From Sphingomonadales bacterium UBA2369 (GTDB lineage: Bacteria > Pseudomonadota > Alphaproteobacteria > Sphingomonadales > Sphingomonadaceae), in the NCBI GenBank assembly GCA_002344055.1, contig DDTH01000022.1, positions 17,365 through 81,364 of the forward strand: a DNA stretch of 64,000 bases. The letters run 5' to 3'. The position numbers and the translations under genes were made by a program. Each line of letters starts with the position of its first letter. Position 1 is the first letter of the stretch. Below are positions 34,420 to 42,661 of this stretch, one piece after another. The notes under the pieces were generated by a model, which searched no databases, was not told the DNA's origin, and worked only from the letters and a program-made list of their open reading frames with translations.

Positions 34420-35052
34420 ATGGAAATCGCAGCCGCCTTCAAGCGCCGGGGCCTTCTCTTCGTCCTGTCGAGCCCCAGCGGCGCGGGCAAGTCCACCATC
34501 GCGCGCATGCTGATGAACGCCGATCCCGGCGTCGACATGTCCGTCTCCGCCACGACCCGCCCCAGGCGCGAAGGCGAGATTGACGGCGTACACTATCATT
34601 TCGTCACCGATTCCGAATTCGACCGGATGCAGGAATCGAACGCCTTTCTGGAATGGGCGCACGTCTTCGGCTTCCGCTACGGGACGCTGCGCAACGAGGT
34701 GCTGAAAGTGATCGAGGCGGGGCGCGACGTCCTGCTCGATATCGACTGGCAGGGCACGCAACAGCTCAAGCAGGTCGATCCCGACATCGTCCGCGTCTTC
34801 ATCCTTCCCCCTTCGATGGAGGAACTGGAACGCCGCTTGCGCAGCCGCGGCACCGATCCGGAAGAAGTCATTCAGCGCCGGATGAACCGCGCCGCGGCCG
34901 AGATCAGCCATTGGGCCGAATATGATTATGTCCTGATCAACAATGACGCGGACAAATGCTGCGAGCTGGTCCACAACATCTTGAAGGCCGAGCGGCTGAA
35001 GGCCACCCGCCGCGTCTTCCTCCACGATTTCGTCCGCGAACTGACCGGCTAG
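34420..35052 (+). CDS. gmk: Guanylate kinase
   Basis: 210 aa. Phosphorylates GMP to GDP. The P-loop SPSGAGKST is at residues 18-25. SVSATTRPRREGEIDGVHYH and the GMP-binding FLEWAHVFGFRYGT follow, with LLDIDWQGTQQL at the Walker B position. The ATG at MEIAAAFKRR is taken; upstream in-frame sequence overlaps the divergent DUF1697 gene. Confidence 0.97.
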   Translation: MEIAAAFKRRGLLFVLSSPSGAGKSTIARMLMNADPGVDMSVSATTRPRREGEIDGVHYHFVTDSEFDRMQESNAFLEWAHVFGFRYGTLRNEVLKVIEAGRDVLLDIDWQGTQQLKQVDPDIVRVFILPPSMEELERRLRSRGTDPEEVIQRRMNRAAAEISHWAEYDYVLINNDADKCCELVHNILKAERLKATRRVFLHDFVRELTG

Positions 35053-35104
35053 GCGCCCCCGGTTCGATCCTCTACGCTCCCCTCGGAACAGGCGGAGTGA
35101 GGCC

Positions 35105-35701
35105 ATGGTGCGGTTGATCCTGAGCGCGGCGATGGCCGCGGTGGCGATGCTGGTCGCCGGCTTCATCTTCTTCGCCTCGCCGTTGAACGGCATCGGCACG
35201 CGCACGCTCGGCGACGAGCAGGCCGCGCAGATGCAGGCCTCGCTGAAACAGATCATCCCCGCGACCGGCACTTATGCCGTACCCAATCCGGACACCGCCG
35301 CGCAGACCGTGATGTATGGCGGCGGCCCGGTCGCTACCGTCCACTTCAACGCGTCGGGCTATGCGGCGGGAGACGCGACCATGCTGCTCTGGGGGCTGGC
35401 GTTGAATTTCATCACCGCCCTCCTTGCAGGGCTGGGGCTGCTGGCGCTCGGCGGCCGGGCAAGCGATTTCCCGTCACGCGCCCGTCTGGTCGTCCTGCTC
35501 GCGGCGGGCGCATCGCTCTATATCCACCTCGGCCGCGCGCTCTATCTGCACCATGACCTCACCAACGTGCTCTTCACGATGGTCGGCGACGGGCTGGCCC
35601 TGGCGCTCGGCGGCCTGGTGGTCGCCTGGTTCCTGCCCTCGCCCGCGCCATCCGGCGCGATCACGCACAAGCTCGTCAGCCGCGAAAGCGACCTAGAGTA
35701 G
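35105..35701 (+). CDS. Hypothetical membrane protein, 198 aa
   Basis: A first membrane helix (AMAAVAMLVAGFIFFA) precedes an extracytoplasmic stretch (about residues 27-88). Three more helices follow at about residues 93-172 (for example LNFITALLAGLGLLALGG). The soluble domain contains ATGTYAVPNPDTAAQTVMYG. The 3' end overlaps the convergent ATP12 gene by 9 nt. No family is recognised. Confidence 0.7.
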   Translation: MVRLILSAAMAAVAMLVAGFIFFASPLNGIGTRTLGDEQAAQMQASLKQIIPATGTYAVPNPDTAAQTVMYGGGPVATVHFNASGYAAGDATMLLWGLALNFITALLAGLGLLALGGRASDFPSRARLVVLLAAGASLYIHLGRALYLHHDLTNVLFTMVGDGLALALGGLVVAWFLPSPAPSGAITHKLVSRESDLE

Positions 35702-36382
35702 AGCCAGGAAGCGCCCGCCCGCATAGAAGTCGCGGCGGCGGTTGGCGAGCGCCGCGACGGCTTCCTCGTCGGCGCCCCATTTTTCCGTCTGCCAGCGTTC
35801 GTCCGCAGTCGCCGCATCCCACGCCTGATCCGGCGTGAACGCGCTCTCCGCCACCGCCAGCGCGATCACCAGCGAACCGCTGACGGTCACAAGCGGCGAC
35901 AGGCCGGCCAGCTCGAACGGATTGCGTGACCCCACCGCCTTGCCCAGCCGCTCCACCGTCGCTTCGGGCTGCGGCATATGGACAATACCCGCCGTCACCT
36001 TCAGCTCGACATCATAGCGGCTGCGCGCCCAGGCCAGATACGGGTCCCAGGCTTCCGCCTGCCACTGCGCAAGCTCCACCGGCGCCTCCGCGCGATAGCA
36101 GAGCAGATCATTCTCTCCGTAACGCGCCAGCCCCGCCGCGAAGGTCGCCGGATCGGGCGCGATCCGGTCGATCGCGGCATTGGCGAGGCCGGTCAGCGGC
36201 ATCGCACGCGGATCGATCGTTTCGTCCTGCCCGCGCCATTCCTCGGCAATGCCGTCACCGAGCGCCGCGCTCGGCACGGCGAGCGGCACCCGGCCTGGCG
36301 TCTTTACCGGCCGTCCGTCGAGCAGCAGGCCGAAGCCGTCATCTGACGGCGCGACCGAAACATCCTTATAGAAGCGCTTCAT
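35693..36382 (-). CDS. ATP12-family ATP synthase assembly chaperone
   Basis: 229 aa. The family binds the F1 alpha subunit in mitochondria, and homologues are widespread in alphaproteobacteria. FYKDVSVAPSDDGFGLLLDG, RPVKTPGRVPLAVPS and ENDLLCYRAEAPVEL are characteristic. The ATG overlaps the stop of the upstream gene (ATGA). Confidence 0.92.
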   Translation of the reverse strand: MKRFYKDVSVAPSDDGFGLLLDGRPVKTPGRVPLAVPSAALGDGIAEEWRGQDETIDPRAMPLTGLANAAIDRIAPDPATFAAGLARYGENDLLCYRAEAPVELAQWQAEAWDPYLAWARSRYDVELKVTAGIVHMPQPEATVERLGKAVGSRNPFELAGLSPLVTVSGSLVIALAVAESAFTPDQAWDAATADERWQTEKWGADEEAVAALANRRRDFYAGGRFLALL

Positions 36383-36621
36383 CGCCGGTCGTTTTTCTTC
36401 CACCGGCGCGCCAGCAGGCGCGGCGCGAAGAAACTGATTGCAAGCCCGATCAGCGCCAACGGGAAGCCGAGCACCGATCCACCCGTCACGACATAGCTGC
36501 TCTGCCAGAGCAGGATCCCGAACAGCCCCAGCGCCGCGCCCAGGATCGTCGCGAGGTTGATCAGGATGAAGCGGTTGCGCCAGGTCGCGTGACTGATTTC
36601 AGGTCGCGGTTCGTCGCTCAT
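36379..36621 (-). CDS. Small two-helix membrane protein, 80 aa
   Basis: Two membrane helices (FILINLATILGAALGLFGILL and SVLGFPLALIGLAISFFA) are flanked by a charged N-terminus and a basic C-terminus (RLLARRWKKNDRR). It sits between an RluA-type synthase and the ATP12 chaperone, with 4-nt overlaps on both sides, so all three are cotranslated. Function unknown. Confidence 0.75.
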   Translation of the reverse strand: MSDEPRPEISHATWRNRFILINLATILGAALGLFGILLWQSSYVVTGGSVLGFPLALIGLAISFFAPRLLARRWKKNDRR

Positions 36622-37709
36622 CGCCTGCTCCCTCCCGATGAACGGCTGCGCCGCTCGCCGCGGCGGCCCTTGCGGACCTGCTTGGCATGCTGGCGCGCCT
36701 TGGCCTTCTGGTCCGCGCGGGTCGGCGGCGGCGCATCCTCGATCGGCAGGTCCCCAGCGTCCGGATCGAAGCCCAAAGAGGCCAGAGTCGCGGCAAAATG
36801 CTCCGGCGGTTCGGCCATCACGTCGATGCGACCGCCATCGGGATGGTCGATCCGCAGCCGCCGCGCATGCAGATGCAGCTTCCGGCTGATCGAACCGGTC
36901 AGATAGGATTCCGGCCCGCCATATTTGCCATCGCCGACGATCGGGTGGCCGATCGCCGCCATATGGACGCGCAGCTGGTGGGTGCGACCGGTGAAAGGCT
37001 GCAATTCCACGAAGGCGGCGCGATTGCCGGCCCGCTCGACCACCCGGTAGCGGGTCTTGGCGACCTGACCCTCTTCCTCGTCGACATGCATCTTCTCGCC
37101 GCCCGTCCCCGGCTGCTTGGCGATCGGGAGTTCGATGATGCCGTCCTCGACCGACGGCACGCCGGTCACGACCGCCCAGTAGATTTTCCGCGCCGTCCGC
37201 CCGGAAAAAGCCTTGGAGAAGAAAGCCGCCGCGCGCGGCGTGCGCGCCACCAGCAGCACGCCGGACGTGTCCTTGTCGAGCCGGTGGACCAGCTTGGGCC
37301 GCGCCGCATCCTCCGCCACCAGCCCGCCGAGCAGACCGTCGACATGCTCCTTGGTCTTGGTCCCGCCCTGCGTGGCGAGGCCCGGCACCTTGTTCAGCAC
37401 GATTGCGGCGGGATCTTCCTCGATCACCATCGAGCGGGCGAAGGCGATCTCCTCCTCGCTCAGCTTCGGCCGCTCGCGGCGCGGCGCGGATTCCGGAACG
37501 GGTTCGATCGGCGGGATGCGGATGACCTGCCCGGCCTCGATCCGGTCGCCCGGCGCCGCCCGCTTGCCATCGACGCGCAACTGGCCCGTGCGGGCGAGAC
37601 GCGCGACAGCGGTGAAATTCGTTTCGGGCAGGTTGCGCTTGAACCAGCGGTCCAGGCGGATGCCGTCATCCTCTTCGGTAACGGTGAAAGTGCGCACGTC
37701 CTGGCTCAT
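36618..37709 (-). CDS. RluA-family 23S rRNA pseudouridine synthase
   Basis: 363 aa. An S4 RNA-binding domain (RLDRWFKRNLPETNFTAVAR) is followed by the catalytic domain. LVHRLDKDTSGVLLVARTPR carries the catalytic Asp, and GRTHQLRVHMAAIGHPIVGD is the second signature. The basic C-terminal tail (ADQKAKARQHAKQVRKGRRG) is probably an RNA-binding extension. It resembles RluC or RluD; which position it modifies cannot be told. The ATG overlaps the crcB stop. Confidence 0.93.
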   Translation of the reverse strand: MSQDVRTFTVTEEDDGIRLDRWFKRNLPETNFTAVARLARTGQLRVDGKRAAPGDRIEAGQVIRIPPIEPVPESAPRRERPKLSEEEIAFARSMVIEEDPAAIVLNKVPGLATQGGTKTKEHVDGLLGGLVAEDAARPKLVHRLDKDTSGVLLVARTPRAAAFFSKAFSGRTARKIYWAVVTGVPSVEDGIIELPIAKQPGTGGEKMHVDEEEGQVAKTRYRVVERAGNRAAFVELQPFTGRTHQLRVHMAAIGHPIVGDGKYGGPESYLTGSISRKLHLHARRLRIDHPDGGRIDVMAEPPEHFAATLASLGFDPDAGDLPIEDAPPPTRADQKAKARQHAKQVRKGRRGERRSRSSGGSRR

Positions 37710-38080
37710 GCCACCGCCCTCCCGAGCATCAATCCCGCGAACAGCAGCAAGGTCGATCCGACTACCGAGGCGAGAATATAGCCCAGAGCGGCGCCGAGCG
37801 CCCCGCCCTCGACCATCACAACGACTTCCAGGCTGAAGGCGGAGAAAGTCGTGAAGCCACCGAGAATGCCGACCCCGGCGAGCAGATGCACCGGGATGCC
37901 CGCGCCTTCGCGCAACACCGCGCCAGCCAGCACGCCCATCAGCAGTCCGCCGCTCAGATTGACGATCAGCGTGCCCCACGGAAAGCCGCCCGCGAACGCG
38001 CCTGCCGCCCACCAGCTCACGCCATAGCGCAAGCCAGCGCCCACCGCGCCGCCCGCCATTACAAGAAGAAGTCCGTACAT
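37706..38080 (-). CDS. crcB: Fluoride efflux channel CrcB (Fluc)
   Basis: 124 aa, four membrane helices. GGAVGAGLRYGVSWW, the central FPWGTLIVNLSGGLLMGVLA with its conserved Asn and GILGGFTTFSAFSLE are the Fluc hallmarks. No fluoride riboswitch is visible in the short upstream gap. It is coupled to the RluA-type gene. Confidence 0.95.
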   Translation of the reverse strand: MYGLLLVMAGGAVGAGLRYGVSWWAAGAFAGGFPWGTLIVNLSGGLLMGVLAGAVLREGAGIPVHLLAGVGILGGFTTFSAFSLEVVVMVEGGALGAALGYILASVVGSTLLLFAGLMLGRAVA

Positions 38081-38127
38081 CGGGCCGCGCTTTAGGCGCG
38101 CGGCGCGGCTACGTCACCCCAGCGCGC

Positions 38128-38751
38128 TCAGCGCCCGCGATTGATGATCAGCGAGACGTTGGAGCCGCGCTGCTGCGGCGAGACGATCACCAGATAGGCC
38201 CCGTCATTCGCGCCGGTGCCGCCGAGCATATGGTCGCCATCCTTCAGCTCATGCTCGACATCGAAGCCGGCCCGCTGCGCGGCGCCGCGATAATGATCGA
38301 GCACCTGCTCCCAATTCTGGTCGGTCGAGAAGCTGACCACGCGGACATGGCAATCGCCGCGATCGGCGCCCGCCGCCTCGGTGAGCCGCGCGCCGGGCGA
38401 CATGCCGAACTCCGCGGGCAGTCGGTCCGCCCATTCATTGCCCTGCTGAAAGGGTACACCGCAGGGCGAATTGATCGGCGTGCCCGGCGCAGCCGCCGAA
38501 GCGCGACCGGGATAGGGCGCCCCGAGCGGACGCTCCGGCGCGCGCACGCCGTCGGCATTGGCCTGTCCCACCAGGGTCGGATCGACCAGGATCTCGTCCT
38601 CGATCGCGCCGCTGATCGCCGGGTCGATATCGGCCTTGGCGATGTCCGCGTCGATCGCGGCGAGGCTGTTCTCTGTCGCGCCACCGCAGGCGGTCAGCAG
38701 TAGGGCGCTGACGGCGGCGAAAACGAACGGGCGGATGCGAAGACGGGTCAT
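38128..38751 (-). CDS. Putative lipoprotein, 207 aa
   Basis: The signal ALLLTACGG places a lipidated Cys near residue 21. The mature part is first low-complexity, then a compact alpha/beta domain from about residue 130 to the end (VSFSTDQNWEQVLDHYRGAA onward). That domain resembles the C-terminal domain of the lipoprotein encoded 425 bp upstream. Both may bind the same periplasmic partner. Function unknown. Confidence 0.75.
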   Translation of the reverse strand: MTRLRIRPFVFAAVSALLLTACGGATENSLAAIDADIAKADIDPAISGAIEDEILVDPTLVGQANADGVRAPERPLGAPYPGRASAAAPGTPINSPCGVPFQQGNEWADRLPAEFGMSPGARLTEAAGADRGDCHVRVVSFSTDQNWEQVLDHYRGAAQRAGFDVEHELKDGDHMLGGTGANDGAYLVIVSPQQRGSNVSLIINRGR

Positions 38752-38810
38752 GGGCGCCATTATGCCCCAACCTCTAGGCCAATGGGTGAGAAGACGTGGT
38801 TAATGCGGGG

Positions 38811-39179
38811 CTAGCGCGCCGCCTGTCCCGTTTCGGACCAGAAGCGGAAGACTTTCTGCTGGGTCGCCGCGATGAAGCGCTGCGCCTCCGGCCCTTCCCA
38901 TAGTCCTTCATAACCGTGCTTGCGGGCGCAGGCGATCCACCAGCCTTGCCCCGGCAGACCGTCGCTCTGGCGCACCACCAGCACCGCCAGTTCCGGCTCC
39001 TCATCCGCCTCGGCCCGGCGATCCACTTCGCCCAGCACCGCGACCAATTGCCGCATCTTAGGCCGCGAGAAGGAATAGCCGAGCCGCTCCAGCAACTCGG
39101 CATAAGTGAGCGCGTGCCCGGCCGAAGCGGCGGCGACCAGATGGGCGCGCACCTCTTCAGGGTCGGCGAGCGCGTTCAT
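38811..39179 (-). CDS. Conserved hypothetical protein, 122 aa
   Basis: The N-terminal half (ALTYAELLERLGYSFSRPKM) looks like a winged-helix or small helical domain, followed by a beta-rich part (AVLVVRQSDGLPGQGWW). It ends in a helix (AQRFIAATQQKVFRFWSE). Its ATG overlaps the stop of the upstream lipoprotein gene. No signal peptide; probably cytoplasmic. Function unknown. Confidence 0.7.
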   Translation of the reverse strand: MNALADPEEVRAHLVAAASAGHALTYAELLERLGYSFSRPKMRQLVAVLGEVDRRAEADEEPELAVLVVRQSDGLPGQGWWIACARKHGYEGLWEGPEAQRFIAATQQKVFRFWSETGQAAR

Positions 39180-39610
39180 CGCCGCGGCGTCACCAGCACC
39201 ATCGCAGTCGTGCCGCCGCCGCGCTGCTCCGCCAGCCGGACGGAGAAATCCCCCGCCGGCCGCGCGGTCGTGCCGCTCAGCACATGCTCGCCGCCCTCGT
39301 CCAATTCGCTGTGCAGGTTGAACCCGGCGGCGGCGCGGTACCAGCGCGCCACCTCGGCCGGCGCGTCCGGCGTGCGATAGGCGAAGGCGATCGCGCCATC
39401 GACCCGGCTGGCCGGCACGACTTCGGCGCGCGGCGGCAGCAGTCCCGCCGTCTCGACCGCCCGCACTTCTTCCGCGCGGGGAGCGACAGCCGGCGCGGCG
39501 GTGTCTGCATCGACCACTGGCTCGGCCCCGACCTCGATCACCACGACCGCACCATTGCGAGGCTGCTGTCCGCAGCCCGCGAGCAAGGCCAGGCCGGTCA
39601 TCCACATCAT
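39176..39610 (-). CDS. Putative lipoprotein, 144 aa, related to its neighbour
   Basis: The start region GLALLAGCG gives a lipobox with Cys at residue 13. The n-region lacks basic residues and an upstream GTG adds only six codons, so the start is uncertain. The C-terminal domain (IAFAYRTPDAPAEVARWYRA, ending MVLVTPRR) resembles the one in the 207-aa lipoprotein downstream, with the same order of helix, HVLSGT turn and terminal strand. Confidence 0.7.
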   Translation of the reverse strand: MMWMTGLALLAGCGQQPRNGAVVVIEVGAEPVVDADTAAPAVAPRAEEVRAVETAGLLPPRAEVVPASRVDGAIAFAYRTPDAPAEVARWYRAAAGFNLHSELDEGGEHVLSGTTARPAGDFSVRLAEQRGGGTTAMVLVTPRR

Positions 39611-39654
39611 TGCCACAAGCTGACACACCGCCGCTGCCGTAACTCCGCCACCTG

Positions 39655-40596
39655 ATGCACGCGCCCTCGCCCGCTCTTGCCGCCCAGCGCCATCGCGCCG
39701 GGCTTTATTACGGGCTCGGCGCCTACCTCGCCTGGGGCGTGATGCCTCTCTATTTCAAGGCGCTGGCCCATGTCAGCCCCGGCGAGATCCTTGGACACCG
39801 CATCCTCTGGTCTTTGGTCCTGCTCGGCGGGCTGGTCCTCGCCTGGAAGCGCTGGCAACGCATTCGCGCCGCGATCGCCGACCGCAAGGTGCTGCTCACC
39901 CTGATGGCGACCTCGGCGCTGATCGCGGTGAACTGGCTCGTCTACATCATCGCCATCGTCACCGGCCATGTGCTGGAGGGCAGCCTCGGCTATTATCTCA
40001 ACCCGCTCGTCAACATCCTGATGGGTGTGCTTTTGCTCGGCGAGCGGCTGACGCGGCCGCAGATCGCCGCGACCATCCTCGCCGCGGTCGGCGTCGCCAT
40101 CCTCGCGGCGGGCGCAGGCTCGGGCCTGTGGATCAGCATCACGCTGGCGCTCAGCTTCGCCAGCTACGGCTTCCTGCGGAAGATCACCCCGGTCGAGGCG
40201 GTCGAAGGGCTGTCGATCGAGACCATCCTGCTCGCCCCGTTCGCGCTCGGCTGGATTCTCTGGCTGGAATCGCAGGGCACGGGCGGCCTGTCGACCTGGG
40301 ACCCGCTCACGTCGCTCCTGCTGATCCTCGGCGGGGCGATCACCGCCATTCCTTTGCTGATGTTCACCGCTGCGGCCAAGCGCCTGCCCTTTTCGACGCT
40401 CGGCTTCCTGCAATATGTCGCGCCCTCCATCCAGTTCCTGCTCGCGGTTCTGGTGTTCGGCGAACATCTGACCTTTTCTCACATCGTCTGCTTCGGCGCG
40501 ATCTGGACGGCGCTGATCATCTTCACCGCCGATGGCTGGCGCCGCGCGGTGGTGGCCCGGCGCGAAGCAGTCGCCGAAGCCTCGGGGCTTGCCTGA
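39655..40596 (+). CDS. rarD: RarD-type EamA transporter
   Basis: 313 aa with ten membrane helices. GLYYGLGAYLAWGVMPLYFK, HRILWSLVLLGGLV, SLGYYLNPLVNILMGVLLLGERLTRPQ and GAITAIPLLMFTAAAKRLPFSTLGF are RarD blocks, the last with a Pro-Leu-x-Phe turn. RarD transporters move metabolites; E. coli RarD gives chloramphenicol tolerance. Substrate here unknown. Confidence 0.92.
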   Translation: MHAPSPALAAQRHRAGLYYGLGAYLAWGVMPLYFKALAHVSPGEILGHRILWSLVLLGGLVLAWKRWQRIRAAIADRKVLLTLMATSALIAVNWLVYIIAIVTGHVLEGSLGYYLNPLVNILMGVLLLGERLTRPQIAATILAAVGVAILAAGAGSGLWISITLALSFASYGFLRKITPVEAVEGLSIETILLAPFALGWILWLESQGTGGLSTWDPLTSLLLILGGAITAIPLLMFTAAAKRLPFSTLGFLQYVAPSIQFLLAVLVFGEHLTFSHIVCFGAIWTALIIFTADGWRRAVVARREAVAEASGLA

Positions 40597-40623
40597 CCGG
40601 CCAACGAGTCGCATCCTGCGCGC

Positions 40624-41217
40624 ATGAGCAGGGACCCGCGCGTCGACGCCTATATCGAGGGGCGAGCCGATTTTGCCCGCCCCATCCTCAACCACATCCG
40701 GACCGCAATTCACGCCGCCTGTCCCCAGGTTGAGGAGGGCATCAAATGGGGCGTGCCCGCTTTCTCCTACAAAAGCCGGCCGCTCGCCGGGATGGCCGCA
40801 TTCAAGGCACACGCCACCCTCGGCTTCTGGAACAGCAATGACGTGCGCGGCGACGATGCCAAGGCGGGCGCGATGGGGGATTTCGGGCGGCTCACCAGCC
40901 TCGCAGACCTGCCGGACGATTCGGCACTCGCAGGCATCATTCGCGCCGGCATGGCGTTCATCGACAGCGGCGCGAAGCCCACGCGCCAACCCTCCGTGCG
41001 GCCCGAGCCGCAAATGCCCGACGATCTCGCCAGCGCACTCGCCGCCAACTCTGCGGCGCAGGCCAGTTTCGATAGATTTCCGCCCAGTTGCCGCCGCGAG
41101 TATCTCGAATGGATCATCGAGGCGAAGCGCCCCGAGACCCGCGCCAGGCGCATAGGCCAGGCGGTCGAATGGATGGCCGAAGGCAAAAAGCGGAACTGGA
41201 AATACGAAAAGTGCTGA
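40624..41217 (+). CDS. YdeI/DUF1801 family protein
   Basis: 197 aa. The N-terminal DUF1801 domain (FARPILNHIRTAIHAACP, then IKWGVPAFSYKSRPLAGMAA and ATLGFW) is followed by a YdeI/OmpD-like helical C-terminus (SFDRFPPSCRREYLEWIIEA, then KRPETRARRIGQAVEW). The family is thought to bind small molecules. Unlike its neighbours, it lies alone on the plus strand after rarD. Confidence 0.88.
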   Translation: MSRDPRVDAYIEGRADFARPILNHIRTAIHAACPQVEEGIKWGVPAFSYKSRPLAGMAAFKAHATLGFWNSNDVRGDDAKAGAMGDFGRLTSLADLPDDSALAGIIRAGMAFIDSGAKPTRQPSVRPEPQMPDDLASALAANSAAQASFDRFPPSCRREYLEWIIEAKRPETRARRIGQAVEWMAEGKKRNWKYEKC

Positions 41218-41232
41218 GCGCGCTTCCCGGCG

Positions 41233-41682
41233 TCACTGCTCGTTCTTGAACGCCTCGTCCGCCGCGCCTTCCTTGAATTCCGGCATGGTGGGGTCGGGCT
41301 GGGCAGGCGGCAGGCCGTTGCAGCGCGGCAGCGACAGGGTTCCCGCATCGGCGCAATCGCGCACCTGCACTTCCCCGCCCGGCGCCAGATAGATGGCGAA
41401 GGTCTTCCGCTCCTCCGGGCAGGTCGCGACCCACATCTTCATGTTGCGATATTCTTCCTGATAGCCCGCATTGTCGACGCGCAGGCAGCGATAACGGCTG
41501 TCGCGGATCGCCCGCCGCATCGCCAGCCGCTGCCGGCCCGGGGTCAATTCCATCAGATCGTCGTGAAACGGATTGGCGATGCGGATGTCCGGTTCCGCTC
41601 CGTTCGCGCTCTCGACGACACGATCGCCGCCGCAACCGGCAAGCGCCGCCAGACCTAGAAGCACGAGCGCGTGCCGGATCAT
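41233..41682 (-). CDS. Putative lipoprotein, 149 aa
   Basis: The lipobox LAALAGC places Cys near residue 17. The mature domain has RRAIRDSRYRCLRVDNAGYQ, WVATCPEERKTFAIYL and VQVRDCADAGTLSLPRC, so four Cys residues could form disulfides. The order of blocks matches the preceding lipoprotein gene. It overlaps that gene by 4 nt, and the two are probably one operon with the lipid-transport genes. Confidence 0.78.
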   Translation of the reverse strand: MIRHALVLLGLAALAGCGGDRVVESANGAEPDIRIANPFHDDLMELTPGRQRLAMRRAIRDSRYRCLRVDNAGYQEEYRNMKMWVATCPEERKTFAIYLAPGGEVQVRDCADAGTLSLPRCNGLPPAQPDPTMPEFKEGAADEAFKNEQ

Positions 41683-42044
41683 TGCTTATTCTCCTCCGCG
41701 GGCATGACCGGCCGCACGATCGCCTGGCCGTCATCCCGGATCGCGACCGCATAGATCGCATTGTTTTCGCACGTTGCCATATAGACCGGCGTCCTGCCCG
41801 GCGTCTCGCTCAGCATGGATTCGCGGACATGCTGGCAAGGCTGGCGCGCATCGCGGATGGCCCGGAACAGCACGCCGTTGCGCTGCCCCTCCGAAAGGTC
41901 GCGCACGGCCTGCTGCGCGTTGGAACCGGCAGCATTTTCAGCGGCCACGGCCTCGTTCTGCGGAGCGGCGGCGCTCTTGTTCGCGTCACTTTCGCCGCAA
42001 GCCGCCGCCGCCAGAATCAGCATGCCCGCTCCGATCGCCCGCAT
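41679..42044 (-). CDS. Putative lipoprotein, 121 aa, related to its neighbour
   Basis: The lipobox LAAAACG places Cys near residue 14. Residues FRAIRDARQPCQHVRESMLS and VYMATCENNAIYAVAIRDDG parallel the 149-aa lipoprotein. Start is the second of two ATGs, with AAGGGG 9 nt before it. The gene begins 13 nt after the stop of the auxiliary lipoprotein of the lipid transporter and may be part of that operon. Confidence 0.75.
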   Translation of the reverse strand: MRAIGAGMLILAAAACGESDANKSAAAPQNEAVAAENAAGSNAQQAVRDLSEGQRNGVLFRAIRDARQPCQHVRESMLSETPGRTPVYMATCENNAIYAVAIRDDGQAIVRPVMPAEENKQ

Positions 42045-42057
42045 TCCCGCCATCCCC

Positions 42058-42651
42058 TTATCCGCCGATCCAGCCTGCGACCTCGCCTGCGACCTGGTTC
42101 GACGCCTGGTTGAGCGCCGGGGCAACGGCCGCCGCGGTCTGCGCGGTCACGGGCACGCGCGCCTCGAACCGGCGGGTCTGCAGCGGCTGCCCGCGCCGCG
42201 TCTGCGCCGCTTCATAGACGACCACCGCCTCCATCCGCGCCGGCTCGAAGCCGAAGCGAAGCAACTGGCCACTCACAGTGACATTGGCCTCAGCCGCGAA
42301 ATTGTTCGGATCGATCACCAGCCGTCCGGTGCGCATCGCGATCGTCTCCGACAACAGGCGCCGGAACAATTCGGGCGGCGCCTCGATCCAGGTCGCGTTG
42401 GTCAGATATTCGATCGTGATCGCGTCGACATAGACGGGGATGCGCCGCGCGCTCACTTCGCGCGGCACGGTCGGGGTCAGCACGGCCACGCTCTCGCCCG
42501 ACGCGCCGCTGCGTTCCGTTCCGGACGGCACCGCCGATGTGGGCGTCAGCGTCAGATGCTCGGCCGGTGCGGAACCGCCGCCCAGGCAGCCGCCGGCCAG
42601 CAGCGCCAGCGCGGGCACCGCCATGATCTTGCTGAGCCGCTTCATCCACAT
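42058..42651 (-). CDS. ABC-type lipid transport auxiliary lipoprotein
   Basis: 197 aa. A lipobox (ALLAGGC) is followed by the ABC_trans_aux fold: RIPVYVDAITIEYLTNATWI, LIPPELFRR-like ELFRRLLSETI and a long C-terminal helix (AAVAPALNQASNQVAGEVA). Proteins of this family (PqiC-like) accompany MCE transporters and sit in the outer membrane. It is the last Mla-type gene, 11 nt after mlaD. GAGGTGG precedes the chosen ATG. Confidence 0.85.
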   Translation of the reverse strand: MWMKRLSKIMAVPALALLAGGCLGGGSAPAEHLTLTPTSAVPSGTERSGASGESVAVLTPTVPREVSARRIPVYVDAITIEYLTNATWIEAPPELFRRLLSETIAMRTGRLVIDPNNFAAEANVTVSGQLLRFGFEPARMEAVVVYEAAQTRRGQPLQTRRFEARVPVTAQTAAAVAPALNQASNQVAGEVAGWIGG

Positions 42652-42661
42652 AATCACCACC

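Noticed and set aside
38081..38127. Fluoride riboswitch before crcB
   Set aside because: The gap is too short and lacks the conserved fluoride-riboswitch core.
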